64,000 bases of DNA from Schistocerca nitens (Eukaryota; Arthropoda; Insecta; Orthoptera; Acrididae): contig NC_064621.1 in NCBI RefSeq assembly GCF_023898315.1, positions 125,959,521 to 126,023,520 on the forward strand, read 5' to 3'. The notes below the pieces were generated by a model. That model searched no databases. It saw nothing but the letters and a program-made list of their open reading frames with translations, and was not told where the DNA came from. The translations under genes were made by a program, and so were the position numbers. This document shows, in pieces, positions 1-11,170 of the stretch; position 1 is the stretch's first letter; every line of letters starts with the position of its first letter.

Positions 1-273
1 TCCCGTGCCACCCAACGTGCTCTAGAAGGTGTAAGTCAACTACCCTGGCCAGCAAGATCTCCGGATCTGTCCCCCATTGAGCATGTTTGGGACTGGATGA
101 AGCGTCGTCTCACGCGGTCTGCACGTCCAGCACGAACGCTGGTCCAACTGAGGCGCCAGGTGGAAATGGCATGGCAAGCCGTTCCACAGGACTACATCCA
201 GCATCTCTACGATCGTCTCCATGGGAGAATAGCAGCCTGCATTGCTGCGAAAGGTGGATATACACTGTACTAG
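1..273 (+). CDS. Tc1-like transposase, C-terminal 90 residues (partial)
   Basis: This is the open C-terminal part of a DDE transposase that cuts and pastes its own element through the terminal inverted repeats. Frame 1 runs without a stop from the window edge to TAG at 271-273. It contains the third catalytic motif, SPDLSPIEHVWDW, with the catalytic Glu in PIEH, and ends in AAKGGYTLY. The first two catalytic Asp residues lie before the window. The visible part has no nonsense codon or frameshift, so this copy could be intact, but that cannot be decided here. The identity rests on near-identity with the 340-residue protein at 29524-30546. Confidence 0.85.
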   Translation, partial: SRATQRALEGVSQLPWPARSPDLSPIEHVWDWMKRRLTRSARPARTLVQLRRQVEMAWQAVPQDYIQHLYDRLHGRIAACIAAKGGYTLY

Positions 274-428
274 TGCCGACATTGTGCATGCTCTGTTGCC
301 TGTGTCTATGTGCCTGTGGTTCTGTCAGTGTGATCATGTGATGTATCTGACCCCAGGAATGTGTCAATAAAGTTTCCCCTTCCTGGGACAATGAATTCAC
401 GGTGTTCTTATTTCAATTTCCAGGAGTG
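1..428 (+). mobile_element. Tc1-like element family A, copy A1 (3' end, cut by window start)
   Basis: This is the 3' part of a family A Tc1-like element. It is nearly identical to the complete copy at 29280-30701 and to copies at 34320-35740 and 57941-59362. It ends in the family's terminal inverted repeat (outer bases CACTCCTGGAAAT when read inward) followed by a TA at 429-430, as expected for a TA target duplication. The 5' part lies outside the window. Confidence 0.93.
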
Positions 429-430
429 TA

Positions 431-2109
431 TCAGTAAAACTTAACACATGAAACGCATATCCCTCATGAGCGCTTAACAAACTCGCTTTGCTGATAGGCG
501 AAAGTGGTTTCGTTGATCTGTTTGCTAGAATGTCATACTTCTCCCCTCCTCTTTCCTTATGATGTTATCAATGACATCATGCATTGTTACCAGATTCCCC
601 CTCCCTCTTCTCTCTGACGCCACAGAAAAATTTCCCTGTGTGTAAAATGGTAGGAAGTTCAAAAATTCGTGGAATATTCAAATCAGCCCGATAGTGCTAG
701 GGGAATTTCCTCCAATTGTATGATGTCACTAAATTATCCTAAGTTTAAAATGACAGGGAATTCAAAAAATCCAAGATGAAGCATTGTCCTGTCAGTCCAA
801 AATACGACATATTCAAGATAGTGATCCAAGATAGCTGACCTGAAGATACTGTCAGAGTTTTGGGATTTGTCCAGCCCTATGATGTCACATTCCAAGATGG
901 TAGGCTTGAGGATACTGGCACAGCCTACATGGTTGTGATTTTTCCATCTCAGTGGCACAACCTATATGGTTGCCATGTCACCTGCTTTCGAAATATAGAA
1001 TCCAATTCTAAGAATTAATTGATAAGATATTCAAAAAGCATAGGTTTTCCCTGATGCTACAGTTCAGTTATGCTAAGTTGAAAACAGTATAGCCTGCGTG
1101 TTTTAATAATTCCCCCATCCGTCTTACACGTTTAATCACCCAGTTACAAGCCCACTCATGCAATTTAAATCATTTTCACTGAAGTATGGAACAAAAGACC
1201 TGACTTGTTCTAATTGAAGTCCACTTATCCTATGCTCATACATAATGTGTAAGCATTTACAACACTGTAGGAATATTAGGTCTTTATTTAAACCAAAATG
1301 CTAGAGAGTCTAATCCACAGGCACTGAAAACTCAGATCGTCACCTATTTATCACCTGTGAGGTCCATGTTACCAGCCACATCATACCACTGCATCAGCCG
1401 CTGCCTATGCTGCTGGCAGAGAGGTCCCCTCACATTTTGGTCTGATTATACAGTTACAGAATACAGTTTGCAGTTGATGTACTTTAACCACAGTTAACAT
1501 AGGATATTTACATATCCTTGTGAGGCATAATAGCAAACAAAATACAATCTTCTGAATATTGCCATCAGCAGTGAAACTAAACCTTGCGTGGAGACAATGT
1601 ATATAAACTAACAAACATAATGTGCACTCTAACCAGCATAAATAGTATGCTCTCACACACAAGGTGTGTAAACAATATAACTTGCTCATATAATATGCAA
1701 AACAAACTAGCTCACACAGATCGTGTACAATCTATCTTACGTAGACAATATATCTGTCAGGCAAACACACATGCTCTGTCATATACACTTACAGATACAT
1801 AAATATATACTCCTAAGCAAATGCTATGATAAGCTGATCGTACAGTTCCACAAACATACACACATTTCCACTACATATACAACACAAACATACATGCTTA
1901 TGCCATATCATTCAAGTGCGCATATTATAGAGTTCCAATACCAGCCACGCGAATGACACACTCCTCATCATGTCCTGAAGACAGAATCTTAACTGTGATA
2001 CAGTATGCACTTCATGTCTTTGGTAATGAATACTGACTTGATGCACCATACGTGGAGGGAGCCAGCACCCTTGCTATGGCACTTCAAGCGATTTTCAACC
2101 ACAGCTGCC
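431..2109. other. No gene recognised; AT-rich intergenic sequence
   Basis: I see no convincing coding region or element end here. Between about 740 and 920 there are loosely repeated motifs built around CCAAGAT and GATGTCAC, suggesting an old degenerate repeat. The short open frames have no recognisable motif. Confidence 0.4.
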
Positions 2110-2111
2110 AC

Positions 2112-2345
2112 TCAGATTGCACACCACACATCCTTAGCATATCTAAGGGTATCACCTGCAACCATGCGGTACGCATACAACCCATCTGCATTGTCATTCG
2201 TCAAGCCAAAAACATTGTTGTCAGTCATCTTTATGCCATAAGGATTAACAGATTCATATCTAGATGTGTTGAAGGCATCGGAGTGTGGAGTTATTATTTC
2301 ATATGGATTGAAACCCTTCACCCAATACAAAATGCTGTCTGTGAC
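2112..2345 (-). pseudogene. Unassigned coding-like relic
   Basis: The minus strand holds about 78 open codons with a balanced, protein-like composition, including the stretch YESVNPYGIKMTDNNVFGLT. The frame is closed upstream by a TAA. It ends in TGA, but the same frame then stays open for roughly 45 more codons towards 1990, so the TGA may be a mutation in a formerly longer frame. There is no ATG at the start of the open stretch. I do not recognise the family. The low codon degeneracy suggests a real former gene, possibly from a mobile or viral element, but that is a guess. Confidence 0.25.
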
Positions 2346-2435
2346 CCTATGAAATTACTTTGGGCGAGCAAAAGAACATTTTATAAGCTCCTACTGGAAC
2401 AGGTATGTGTAGAATTTAGATAGGTGTAATATATA

Positions 2436-4228
2436 TAGGGTGGTCCATTGATAGTGACCGGACCAAATATCTCACGAAATAAGCATCAAACGAAAAAACT
2501 ACAAAGAACGAAAATTGTCTAGCTTGAAGGGGGCAACCAGATGTCGCTATGGTTGGCCCGCCAGATGGCGCTGCCATTGCTCAAACGGATATCAAATGCG
2601 TTTTTTAAATAGGTACCCCAATATTTATTACACATTCGTGTAGTGCGTAAAGAAATATGAACGTTTTAGTTGAACCACTTTTTTCGCTTTGTGATAGATG
2701 GCGCTGTAATAGTCACAAACGTATAAGCACGTGGTATCACGCAACATTCCGTCCGTGCTGACGGTATTTGCTTCGTGATACATTACCGTGTTAAAATGGA
2801 CCGTTTACCAATTGCGGAAGAGGTCGATATCGTGTTGATAAATTTGCTATTGTGATCAAAATGCCCAACGGGCGTGTGCTATGTATGCTGTTCGGTATCC
2901 TGGACAACATCATCCAAATGTCCGGATAGTTATGTTATTTAAGGAAACGGAAGTGTTCAGCCACATGTGAAACGTCAACCACGACCTGCAACAAATGATG
3001 ATGCCCAAGTAGGTGTTTTAGCTGCTGTCGCAGCTAAAGTGCACATCAGTAGCAGACAAATTGCGCGAGAATCGGGAATCTCAAAAACGTCGGTGTTGAG
3101 AATGCTACATCAACATCAATTGCACCCGTACCATATCTGTATGCACCAGGAACTGCATGGCGACGACTTTGAACGTCGTGTACAGTTCTGCCACTGGGCT
3201 CAAGAGAAATTACGGGACGAAGACAGATTTTTTGCACTCGTTCTATTTGGCGACGAAGCGTCATTCACCAACAGCGGTAACGTAAACCGGCATAATATGC
3301 ACTATTGGGCAAAGGAAAATCCACGATGGCTGCGACAAGTGGAACATCAGCGATCTTGGCGGGTTAATGTATGGTGCGGAATTATAGGAGGAAGGATAAT
3401 TGGCCCTCATTTTATCGATGGCAGTCTAAATGGTGCAATGTATGCTGATTTCCTACGTAATGTTCTACCGATGTTACTATAAGATGTTTCACTGCGTGAC
3501 AGAATGATGGATGTCCGGCACATAGCTCGCGTGCGGATGAAGCGGTATTGAATAGCATATTTTCTGACAGGTGGATTGGTCGTCGAAGCACCTTACCATG
3601 GTGAACACGTTCACCACATCTGACGTCCCCGGATTTCTTTTTGTGGGAAAAGTTGAAGGATATTTGCTATCGTGATCCACCGACAACGCCTGACAGCATG
3701 CGTCTTCGCATTGTCAATGCATATGTGAACATTGCGGAAGGCGAACTACTCGGTGTTGAGAGGAATGTCGTTACACGTATTGCCAAATGCATTGAGGTTG
3801 ACGGACATCATTTTGAGCATTTATTGCGTTAATGTGGTATTTACAGGTAATCACGCTGTAACAGCATGCTTTCTCAGACTGATAAGTTCACAGAGGTACA
3901 TGTATCACATTGGAACAACCGAAATCAAATGTTCAGACGTACCTACGTTCTGTATTTTAATTTAAGAAACCTGCCTGTTACCACCTGTTCGTCTAAATTT
4001 TTTTCTTTATGTACTACAAGAATATGTAATAAAAAATGGGGGTTCTTATTTAAGAAAAAAGAACGCAGTGGATATCTGTTTGAACTATGGCAGCGCCATC
4101 TAGCAGGCCAACCATAACGCCATCTGGTTTCCCCCTTCAAGATGGACAAGTTTCATTCTTTGTAGTTTTTTCGTTTCACGCTTATTTCGTGAGATTTTTG
4201 GCCTGGTCACGATCAATGGACCACTCTG
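2436..4228 (+). mobile_element. mariner-like element family M, copy M1 (long TIR, DD41D type)
   Basis: This is a Tc1/mariner superfamily element with unusually long inverted ends. About 200 bp at 2436-2690 is repeated in inverse orientation at about 4000-4228; both carry the GTGGTCCATTGAT end motif and the CCAGATGGCGCTATGGTTGG block. TA dinucleotides flank both ends (2434-2435 and 4229-4230). Related copies lie at 22760-24858 and 45774-47480. A SINE sits immediately 3' of it. Confidence 0.85.
2796..3832 (+). pseudogene. mariner (DD41D) transposase pseudogene
   Basis: This is a decayed transposase of family M, starting MDRLPIAEEVDIV at 2796. The N-terminal helix-turn-helix region is broken by a frameshift near 2835-2845 and has lost 12 bases near 2920. 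A long open piece (2967-3482) carries the second helix-turn-helix (SSRQIARESGISKTSVLRML) and the first catalytic region, where the usual SDEAS reads GDEAS with the Asp kept. TAA at 3480-3482 ends it. A deletion just after 3500 removes the region of the second catalytic Asp (HDGCPPH in the copy at 46137-46616). The C-terminal piece 3641-3832 begins at the FFLWGKLKD-like region and ends at the family's own stop. The gene cannot make an active enzyme. Confidence 0.85.
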
Positions 4229-4241
4229 TATATACCTACAT

Positions 4242-4436
4242 TGCCGGCCGGTGTGGCCGAGCGGTTCTAGGCGCTACAGTCTGGAACCGCGTGATCGCTA
4301 CGGTCGCAGGTTCGAATCCTGCCTCGGACATGGATGTCTGTGGTGTCTTTCAGTTAGTTAGGTTTAAGTAGTTCTAAGTTCTAGGGGACTGATGACCTCA
4401 GAAATTAAGTCTTACAGTGCTCAGAGCCATTTTTCT
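4242..4436 (+). repeat. SINE family A, copy 1 (tRNA-derived)
   Basis: This is a tRNA-headed SINE. Box A-like GTGGCCGAGCGGTTCTAGG and box B-like GGTTCGAATCC are followed by a unique body ending TGCTCAGAGCCATTT. It is flanked by an 11-bp target duplication, TATACCTACAT, at 4231-4241 and 4437-4447. It inserted directly beside the 3' end of mariner M1. Confidence 0.95.
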
Positions 4437-4447
4437 TATACCTACAT

Positions 4448-5215
4448 AAACAAGTAATGGGAACTCTACTTCATGACGTCCAGAATGACGAATTTTTTAT
4501 TGAATACTGTGACTCATTTAAAATCTGACCTATTGACCTCAAAAAACTAAAAGTAGGGTAAATTAGAATGTCAGTGGTGTTTGTTGCAGTATTCTAGTGC
4601 GAGTCGTCTATGAGATATCGTATTTTGAAAAGTTCCCACACTGACCCTGGTACAGTACCTGTGGCAGACACACTAAAGAACATACAAGTGCACACACTAG
4701 TCGTGTGGAGTCTGACCAGTAACGAGACAATTGACTGTCACTGGTTGTGTTGAAAATGACCACTGTCAACGGCAATACACGCTTCCAGTCTGGTATCCTG
4801 GGGGATAAAGCTCCTCCAGTGGGTGACAAGGTGAATTTCGCAGTGGCCTCTAACATTCCACATAGTTTTCCTGAAACATGCATTACTCATATATATTTAT
4901 AAAAAAATTTCTGAAATAAACACATCAGGAAACTTAACATGTGGTGTTTACATCAATGTATTCTTCAACTAGGGATGCTGATTGAATGAAACAGTGTGGG
5001 TGACTCTATGCAGTTTCAACGCTAACTTGAGGCATTGCTGAATATTTCGAAATATACTAACGCAAAAAATGATCGTAACACGAAGAAGATATTGCACAAC
5101 ATAAACAAAAGTCGGTCATCGTCCTACTATGAGGATGCAAATCAGGTTTTCTTAAATCCACGTTCGTGAGCGTTAGTTACCTTTGAGACTGCACATTGTG
5201 AATTGATGTTAGAGG
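4448..5215. other. No gene recognised
   Basis: No coding region or element boundary could be fixed. The 5' end of the family E Tc1 relic probably lies in the last few hundred bases, but no matching inverted end was found. Confidence 0.35.
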
Positions 5216-5844
5216 ATGCGTTTAAGGCTACAAAGACGCCATTGTCGACACCTCACTGAGTTTAAACGAGGTCGTGTAATAGGACTATGAGAAGCTGTAT
5301 GTTCCTTCTACGATATTGTAGAGAAACTTGACAAGAATGTAGCCACTGTACATGGCTGCTGGCACCAGTTGTCACGAAAGTCTATGGCCGCAAGAAGACT
5401 AGGCTCTGGATGGCCACGTGGCAGTACCTAGAAAGAAGGCCACGTTGCACTACCTAAAAGGAAGACCATCGTGTTCGGTGTATGGCTCTGGCGGATTGTA
5501 CTTCATCTGCATCAGCAATCTGAGCAGCAGTTGGCACCACACTAACACAACGAATTGTTAAAAATCGTTTACTTCAAGGACAGTTCAGAGCCAGATACCC
5601 TGTAGCATGTATTCCATTGACCCCAAACCACCACCATTTTCGACTTCGGTAGTGTCAAGCGAGAGTTCACTGGAGGGCAGTGTGGAGGTCTGTTGTGTTT
5701 TCTGATGAAAGCTGGTTCTGCCTCTGTGCCAGTGATGTCCATGTGCCGGTTAGGCGGAGGCCAGCTGAGGACCTGCAACCGACCTGGACTTATGCTCTGG
5801 GAATCGATTTCGTACAACAGCAGGAGCACTCTCATGGTTATAAC
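5216..5844 (+). pseudogene. Tc1-like transposase relic family E, copy E1, N-terminal and middle part
   Basis: This is a degenerate DDE transposase. From ATG 5216 a helix-turn-helix segment can be read (HLTEFKRGRVIGL), then TGA at 5288-5290 and further breaks. The first catalytic motif is clear in the piece WRSVVFSDESWFCL near 5680-5720. Order and wording match the minus-strand copy at 21504-22135. The gene is interrupted at 5840-5844 by a LINE fragment and resumes at 6599, where frames for TLTENVFVSLLIRPVVLPFM can be read. It is then interrupted again at 6667 by Tc1 family F. Confidence 0.75.
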
Positions 5845-6593
5845 TTGGACAGGATTTGTGATTGGTGTAAAGAATGGCAGCTAACTCTAAATATAGATAA
5901 ATGTAAATTAATGCAGATAAATAGGAAAAAGAATCCTGTAATGTCTGAATACGCCATTAGTAGTGTAGCGCTTGACGCAGTCACGTCGATTAAATATTTG
6001 GGCGTAACATTGCAGAGCGACATGAAGTGGGACAAGCATGTAATGGCAGTTGTGGGGAAGGCGGATGTTCGTCTTGGTAGAATTTTGGGAAGATGTGGTT
6101 CATCTGTAAAGGAGACCGCTTATAGAACGCTGGTGCGACCTATTCTTAAGTACTGATCGAGCGTTCGGGATCCCTATCAGGTCGGATTGAGGGAGGACAT
6201 AGAAGCATTTCAGAGGCGGGCTGCTAGATTTGTTACTGGTAGGTTTGATCATCACGCGAGTGTTAAGCAAATGCTTCAGGAACTCGGGTGGGAGTCTCTA
6301 GAGGAAAGGAGGCTTTCTTTTCGTGAATCACTACTGAGGAAATTTAGAGAACCAGCATTTGATGCTGACTGCAGTACAATTTTACTGCCGCCAACTTATA
6401 TTTCGCGAAAAGACCACAAAGATAAGATAAGAGAGATTAGGGCTCGTACAGAGGCATATAGGCAGTCATTTTTCCCTCCCCTCGTTCTGTTTGGGATTTG
6501 AACACTGAGAGAAGATGCTAGTTGAGGTATGAGGTACCGTCCGCCACGCACCGTATGGTGGATTGCGGAGTATGTATGTAGATGTAGATGTAG
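5845..6593 (+). mobile_element. LINE 3' fragment (Jockey/CR1-like), copy J1
   Basis: This is a 5'-truncated non-LTR retrotransposon inserted into Tc1 relic E1. A 5-bp duplication ATAAC (5840-5844 and 6594-6598) fits the junctions. The coding part is the end of the reverse transcriptase ORF. It ends in a GTAGAT-type short tandem tail instead of poly(A). A more degenerate piece of the same 3' end lies at 56145-56440. Confidence 0.8.
5846..6501 (+). pseudogene. LINE reverse transcriptase, C-terminal segment
   Basis: This frame encodes the thumb and C-terminal region typical of Jockey/CR1-group reverse transcriptases. It has LNIDKCKLMQI, then SIKYLGVTLQSDMKWDKH, then ETAYRTLVRPILKY, then FQRRAARFVTGRFD and LGWESLEERR. 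The catalytic FADD region lies upstream and is absent because of 5' truncation. A stop at 6154-6156 separates two pieces that otherwise read on in the same sense to a stop at 6499-6501. It is not functional on its own. Confidence 0.8.
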
Positions 6594-6598
6594 ATAAC

Positions 6599-6666
6599 AC
6601 GTACCCTGACTGAAAATGTGTTCGTCAGTCTGCTTATTCGACCTGTTGTGCTGCCATTCATGTGTA
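6599..6666 (+). pseudogene. Tc1 relic E1, continuation after the LINE insertion
   Basis: This short piece continues the transposase of 5216-5844 (VFVSLLIRPVVLPFM). It aligns with the same region of copy E2 near 19860-19932. Family F inserted right after it at a TA (6665-6666). A possible further continuation at about 7875-8130 is weak. Confidence 0.6.
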
Positions 6667-7874
6667 GACTGTGTGATCAAAAGTATCCGGACGCCTGTCT
6701 GAAATGACTTACAAGTTCGTGGTACCCTCCATCGGTAATGCTGGAATTCAATATGGTGTTGGCCCACCCTTAGCCTTGATGACAGCTTCCACTCTCGCTG
6801 GCAGGTACTGGAAGGTTTCTTGGCGAATGGCAGCCCATTCTTCACAGAGTGCCTCAGTGAGGAGAGGTATCTGTCAGTCGGTGAGGCCTGGCACGAAGTC
6901 GGCGTTCCGAAACATACCAAAGGTGTTCTACAGGATTCAGGCCAGGACTCCGTGGAGGCCATTCCATTACAGGGTTGTTGTCGTCGTGTAACCACTTCGC
7001 CACAGACCGTGCATTACGAACAGGTGCTCGATCGTGATGAAAGATTCAATCGCCATCCCCAAATTGCTCTTCAACAGTGGGAAGTAAGAAGGTGCTTAAA
7101 CCATCAGTGTAGGCCTGTGCTGTGATAGCGCCACGCAAAACAACAAGGGGTGCAAGCCCCCTCAATGAAAAACACGACCACACCGTAACACCACCACCTC
7201 CGAATTTTAATGTTGGCGCGACACACGCTGGCAGATGACATTCACCGGGCATTCGCCATTCCCACACACTGCCACCGGATCGCCACATTGTGTACCGTGA
7301 TTCGTCACTTCACACAACGTTTTTCCACTGTTCAATCGTCCAATTTTTACGCTCATTACACCAAGCGAGGCGTCGTTTGGCAATTACCAGAGAGATGTGT
7401 GGCTTATTAGCATCCGCTGGACCATGAAATCCAAGTTTTCTCTCCTCCTGCCTAACTATCATAGCATTTGCAATGGATCCTGATGCAGTTTGGAATTCCT
7501 GTGTGATGGTCTGGTTAGATATCTGCCTGTTAAACATTACGACCCTGTTCAACTGTCGACGGTCTCTGTCAGTCAACAGACGAGGTCGGCCTGTACGCTT
7601 TTGTGCTGTACGTGTAACTTCACGTTTCCACTTCACTATAACATCGGAAACAGTGGACCTAGGAGGGTGGATATCTCACTGACAAACGTATGACACAAGT
7701 GACAACCAATCACCTGACCACGTTCTAAGTCTGTGAATTCCGCGGAGAGCTCCATTCTGCTCCTTCACGATGTCTAATGACTACTGAGGTCGCTGATGTT
7801 GAGTAGCTGGCAGTAGGTGGCAGCACAATGCACTTAATACGAACACCGTATGTTTTTGGGGATGTCCGAATCCC
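6667..7874 (-). mobile_element. Tc1-like element family F (minus strand)
   Basis: This is a classical Tc1 element. The left end reads GTGTGATCAAAAGTATCCGG, the well-known Tc1-type terminal motif. The right end stops at TTTTTGGGGATGTCCGAA, lacking the outermost bases, so it is slightly truncated. It inserted into family E relic sequence. Confidence 0.85.
6690..7755 (-). pseudogene. Tc1 transposase pseudogene (family F)
   Basis: This is a DDE transposase of the Tc1 group, read from ATG at 7755 on the minus strand (MELSAEFTDLERGQVIGCHL). A frameshift separates this start from the next open piece (7310-7636), which contains GRPRLLTDRDRRQLNRVV (the GRPR-type motif) and LAWCNERKNWTIEQWKNVV. A TGA falls directly before the first catalytic motif SDESRY. 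The piece 7046-7288 covers the central catalytic core. The second Asp region reads as HHDRAP and the Glu region as PGLNPVEHLW, but frames are broken between them. It is non-functional. Confidence 0.8.
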
Positions 7875-8852
7875 AGAGGGTATTTTCCAACATCACAGGG
7901 AAACGCAGCTTGAGTGTGATGTAAATCCTCCTGATGCGTCAGTCGAGCAATTTTCTGTAGTGGCGTCTGCATGAATCTCATCAAGTCCAGTACGTTCAGC
8001 GTAACTTTTCTTGGTGATTCTCTTCGAAAACGAGATATATTTCTCTGTGCTGTCAGGCTGGAACAAACCTGGCTATTGGGTAGAGTGAAATCAGCAAGGG
8101 CTCTACACGGAAATGAGTCCCATACCCACATAAAGTGTGGATGAAAATAAGTGTGTGTCGATAGCGTTTGTAATTCACATTGTATTAATTGTGTGTATCA
8201 GGATCGAATTTGTTGATTAGTTGGCATCGATCACTATACAGTGTTTCAGCTGTATTAGATAATGTCTGCCCACAGACATGGCAATCAACTGCATTCTTGT
8301 AGAGTGTACTGTTTTCCTGGGTGTAAATCGTAGGAATGCATGTTCAGTAAACTTTCCTTCCAAGCTCTTCATACACAGAGATAACCATCTCGCACGATCA
8401 TTTCAAATATAGGACGCAAAATGTGTACGACTAGTTTATTGCCACAAAACATATGTGCCGTTCTGTAAAAGTAATCTGTGAGACAGTGTCGTCACCCCTA
8501 CATCCCACCACAGAAGCGAGAAGGCACTCAAATTTGGTGTGTATAGCAAATGGTGCTCGCTCCTTATAGAGAAATTTCTTAAACTTTAAGAATTTGGTCA
8601 GTGGACATTTATACATATACCAGGACTTGGGAAGTGCGTCCTAGCTGATACTGTACTAATTGAGTCCAGGCATCTAGGACAAATATTTCGTTTGTGTGGT
8701 GTGCATACCGTAAGACCTTCGGTACGCACACCATCAGATTATTTGACTTGTCGTTCTAACGAAGTAGGCGAGTGTCAGCAATATGTCTCGTGGTCTTATC
8801 GTGGCGTGTTTATCCTCTGCCGTTAGGTCAGACGATAGAAATGCCACTTGCA
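7875..8852. other. No gene recognised; possible tail of Tc1 relic E1
   Basis: Up to about 8130 the sequence may be the diverged 3' third of relic E1: a reading GIFQHHRET stands where the second catalytic motif would be expected. The match is weak. Beyond 8130 I see nothing identifiable. Confidence 0.3.
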
Positions 8853-8974
8853 CGCTTAGAGTAGCAGATTGACGGTGACCAACTTTGAACAGAACTTGAT
8901 TAATTTTCACACACATTTATTAAAATAATAAAGGCATATATATTACGTAACTTGATTCTGGATGCTGTTTACAA
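8853..8974. repeat. 122-bp direct repeat, copy 1
   Basis: It is identical by eye over 122 bp to 9414-9535, beginning CGCTTAGAGTAGCAG and ending GATGCTGTTTACAA. It includes an AATAATAAAG motif that could act as a polyadenylation signal. Confidence 0.9.
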
Positions 8975-9413
8975 TTGACAATCTGAAGTTCCTTTGGTCT
9001 TGGTGCGTTAATCTTATTCTCACATATCGATGATACTTGACAAAGTGTCTATACATTTCTCTTCATGGCTATGTACAGGAATATGATAATATTATTAGGC
9101 GCAGACTGAAACTTGATTATAAACTAATGCAGACTAACGTAGACTGACTAATCGGAGGTCTGTACACTCGTTATAATACCTCGAGCGTTCAGATATCACT
9201 GCGCGAGTGTGATCCGCGAGGAGAAAAGGTTCTACGTTAGCAGCAATCTCATTGGCTGCGTTACATATTAATACACAGATCGGAGGAAGCAGAATTTGGT
9301 CCGTCTCTAAGGCAGCGCCATCTCGTAGTGCGGAGACGGACGAGCGCTGCACCTGCGCTGTTGTGCTTAGCGGGGCGCGCTCTAGTGGGAAAGTTGTGTA
9401 CGCGCTGACTACG
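8975..9413. other. Sequence between the two 122-bp direct repeats
   Basis: No coding region is evident. The last ~120 bases are markedly richer in G+C than the surroundings, around GGACGAGCGCTGCACC and GCGGGGCGCGC. No protein or tRNA primer-site signature was seen. Confidence 0.4.
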
Positions 9414-9535
9414 CGCTTAGAGTAGCAGATTGACGGTGACCAACTTTGAACAGAACTTGATTAATTTTCACACACATTTATTAAAATAATAAAGGCATAT
9501 ATATTACGTAACTTGATTCTGGATGCTGTTTACAA
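9414..9535. repeat. 122-bp direct repeat, copy 2
   Basis: This is the second copy of the segment at 8853-8974, with no difference found. The offset is 561 bp and flanks differ on both sides. Confidence 0.9.
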
Positions 9536-10159
9536 CACAACACAACTGTTTACACAACAGTTTGTAACATGTTTTAATCATTAAGTGGAAAAGAAGGATG
9601 CTCATGTTTCTGACTCATGAGTAGCGTTGTTTCTCATCCCTGGATATTAACAACAAATCTGCCTGTGACACAATCTGTCTAGCAAATATGAAGAAGTGAA
9701 AAGATCCAGTAACTTTATACAAAACATTTCCAGCATTTTACTTGCATTCCTTCAGGCTGTCTGTATGAAATGATACGTAGGGATTCTCCCTCTCAAATTT
9801 ACCTATGTCCTTAAGGCTCGTGGGGAATTCATCACCATCATATTTTTAATACTAATGAATATCCACTTAGTATTCATTGTAAGCTTTGTATGTTAGCCGA
9901 CAAAGCAATATTGTCTATATTTTGGACATTAATAACGCTCTTCCTTGCCGCTACATGCTTTGGGAGAGGGATATCGGAAGACCGCCCATGTATTGGACCA
10001 AACGCAAGCACATAAATGTCCAAATACAGGACTCTCGTAAGATCATTTCCAGCATCACTTTCTTGGCATTCTGAGTCAGGCGTGTGATGGTTTCAGGATG
10101 AAGTCCTGACTCTCTCGGTAACTAAGCTGCCCCATAATTATTTCGGATTTATCATCTGC
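9536..10159. other. No gene recognised
   Basis: This is AT-rich sequence without a recognisable gene, inverted ends or tandem structure. Confidence 0.35.
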
Positions 10160-11170
10160 TTAATGCAACGGCGGCTTGGAGACACACTCCTTTGGTGGGA
10201 GAACAAACACGCAGCATGGTGTTGTACTACACTTAAATACGGCATACCGCAGATTGTTTAAGATCTTGGATATTTCCCTCTCCAAAATGGGCAGGCATGC
10301 ACTTAGGAAAAGCGTAACGTCATGATGCCAAACCATATTACAGATGTAAGGAAAGAATATCCTTTCCACAAGTACACCGAAACATTTAGTATGGCAATTA
10401 TGCATGGCATAAATGATCACCTTCCTCCTATCAGGATAGGCAGAGGCGCCTCCATCTGACCGATAGTTAATCATCACTAAAGCTATGGAGACTCCACCAG
10501 ATTGTCCGAGTGTCAGTAATGGTGCTGCTGCTCGCAGTGGTCCAAGCGCTGGCGATGATGCCACAGGCAAACCAGGCAAAGCAGGCCTTGGCTCCAAAGC
10601 TGGCAGCTGCCGTAGTTCGGGCACGTCATGTGCTGCAGCCGCTGGCGATACCGATGGCATTGTCGACAGTGAACACCAAGGTGATGGTGTAGGCAATGGA
10701 AATAGCAGTTCCAATTCGTCCAACATTTCTGAAACAGCACAACAGTCTATTAGTATCGTGCGAAAAAATGTTACACATGAGTAGAGAGATAGACATATAC
10801 TTACATAAAAATGCTAACTCGCGAAAATCAGTCATGCGTGCACAATCCTACTATTCCTTCTCTGGTATATTCGTTCATCATCTGTGACATTCGGTTGCCG
10901 ATCATCGGCATCCAATAAACCACCATGAGATGGTGTCAATTGATACTCTGGGATGCAGCGATCCATAACGAAGAGTCTGCCCCGTGTTGGAGGTTTCTGG
11001 CTCAATAGAACAAACAAAGTAACAACTTGCACACATATATAGAGAGGCAAAAACATATATTACTTGCCATCTTCATCATTAAGCGCTGGAATGGTGCGGC
11101 CAACACCAGTATACTTTAAAACATCATTCCTCTGATACTGGAGAAGGCAAGAGCGGAGCTGTTCACACAA
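10160..11170 (-). other. Unassigned region with possible coding pieces on the minus strand
   Basis: A 188-codon frame is open on the minus strand at 10160-10726, with an Ala/Pro/Leu-rich start and a Cys-rich end. Part of this comes from GCT/CAG-rich low complexity, because the plus strand is also open over 10485-10784. Further upstream on the minus strand, about 35 open codons (EQLRSCLLQYQRNDVLKYTG and on) run up to a GTAATA donor-like site at 11064-11059. Another open piece (about 10835-11005) follows after a weak acceptor. This could be a split gene or an old DNA transposon. I recognise no family. Confidence 0.2.

Noticed and set aside
4242-4330. tRNA gene suggested by box A and box B motifs
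   Set aside because: The same head occurs ten times with the same downstream body and target duplications, and there is no complete cloverleaf. It is a SINE head.
10485-10784. Gly/Ser/Ala-rich plus-strand ORF
   Set aside because: It lies in GCT/CAG-rich low-complexity sequence that is open on several frames of both strands, with no motif.
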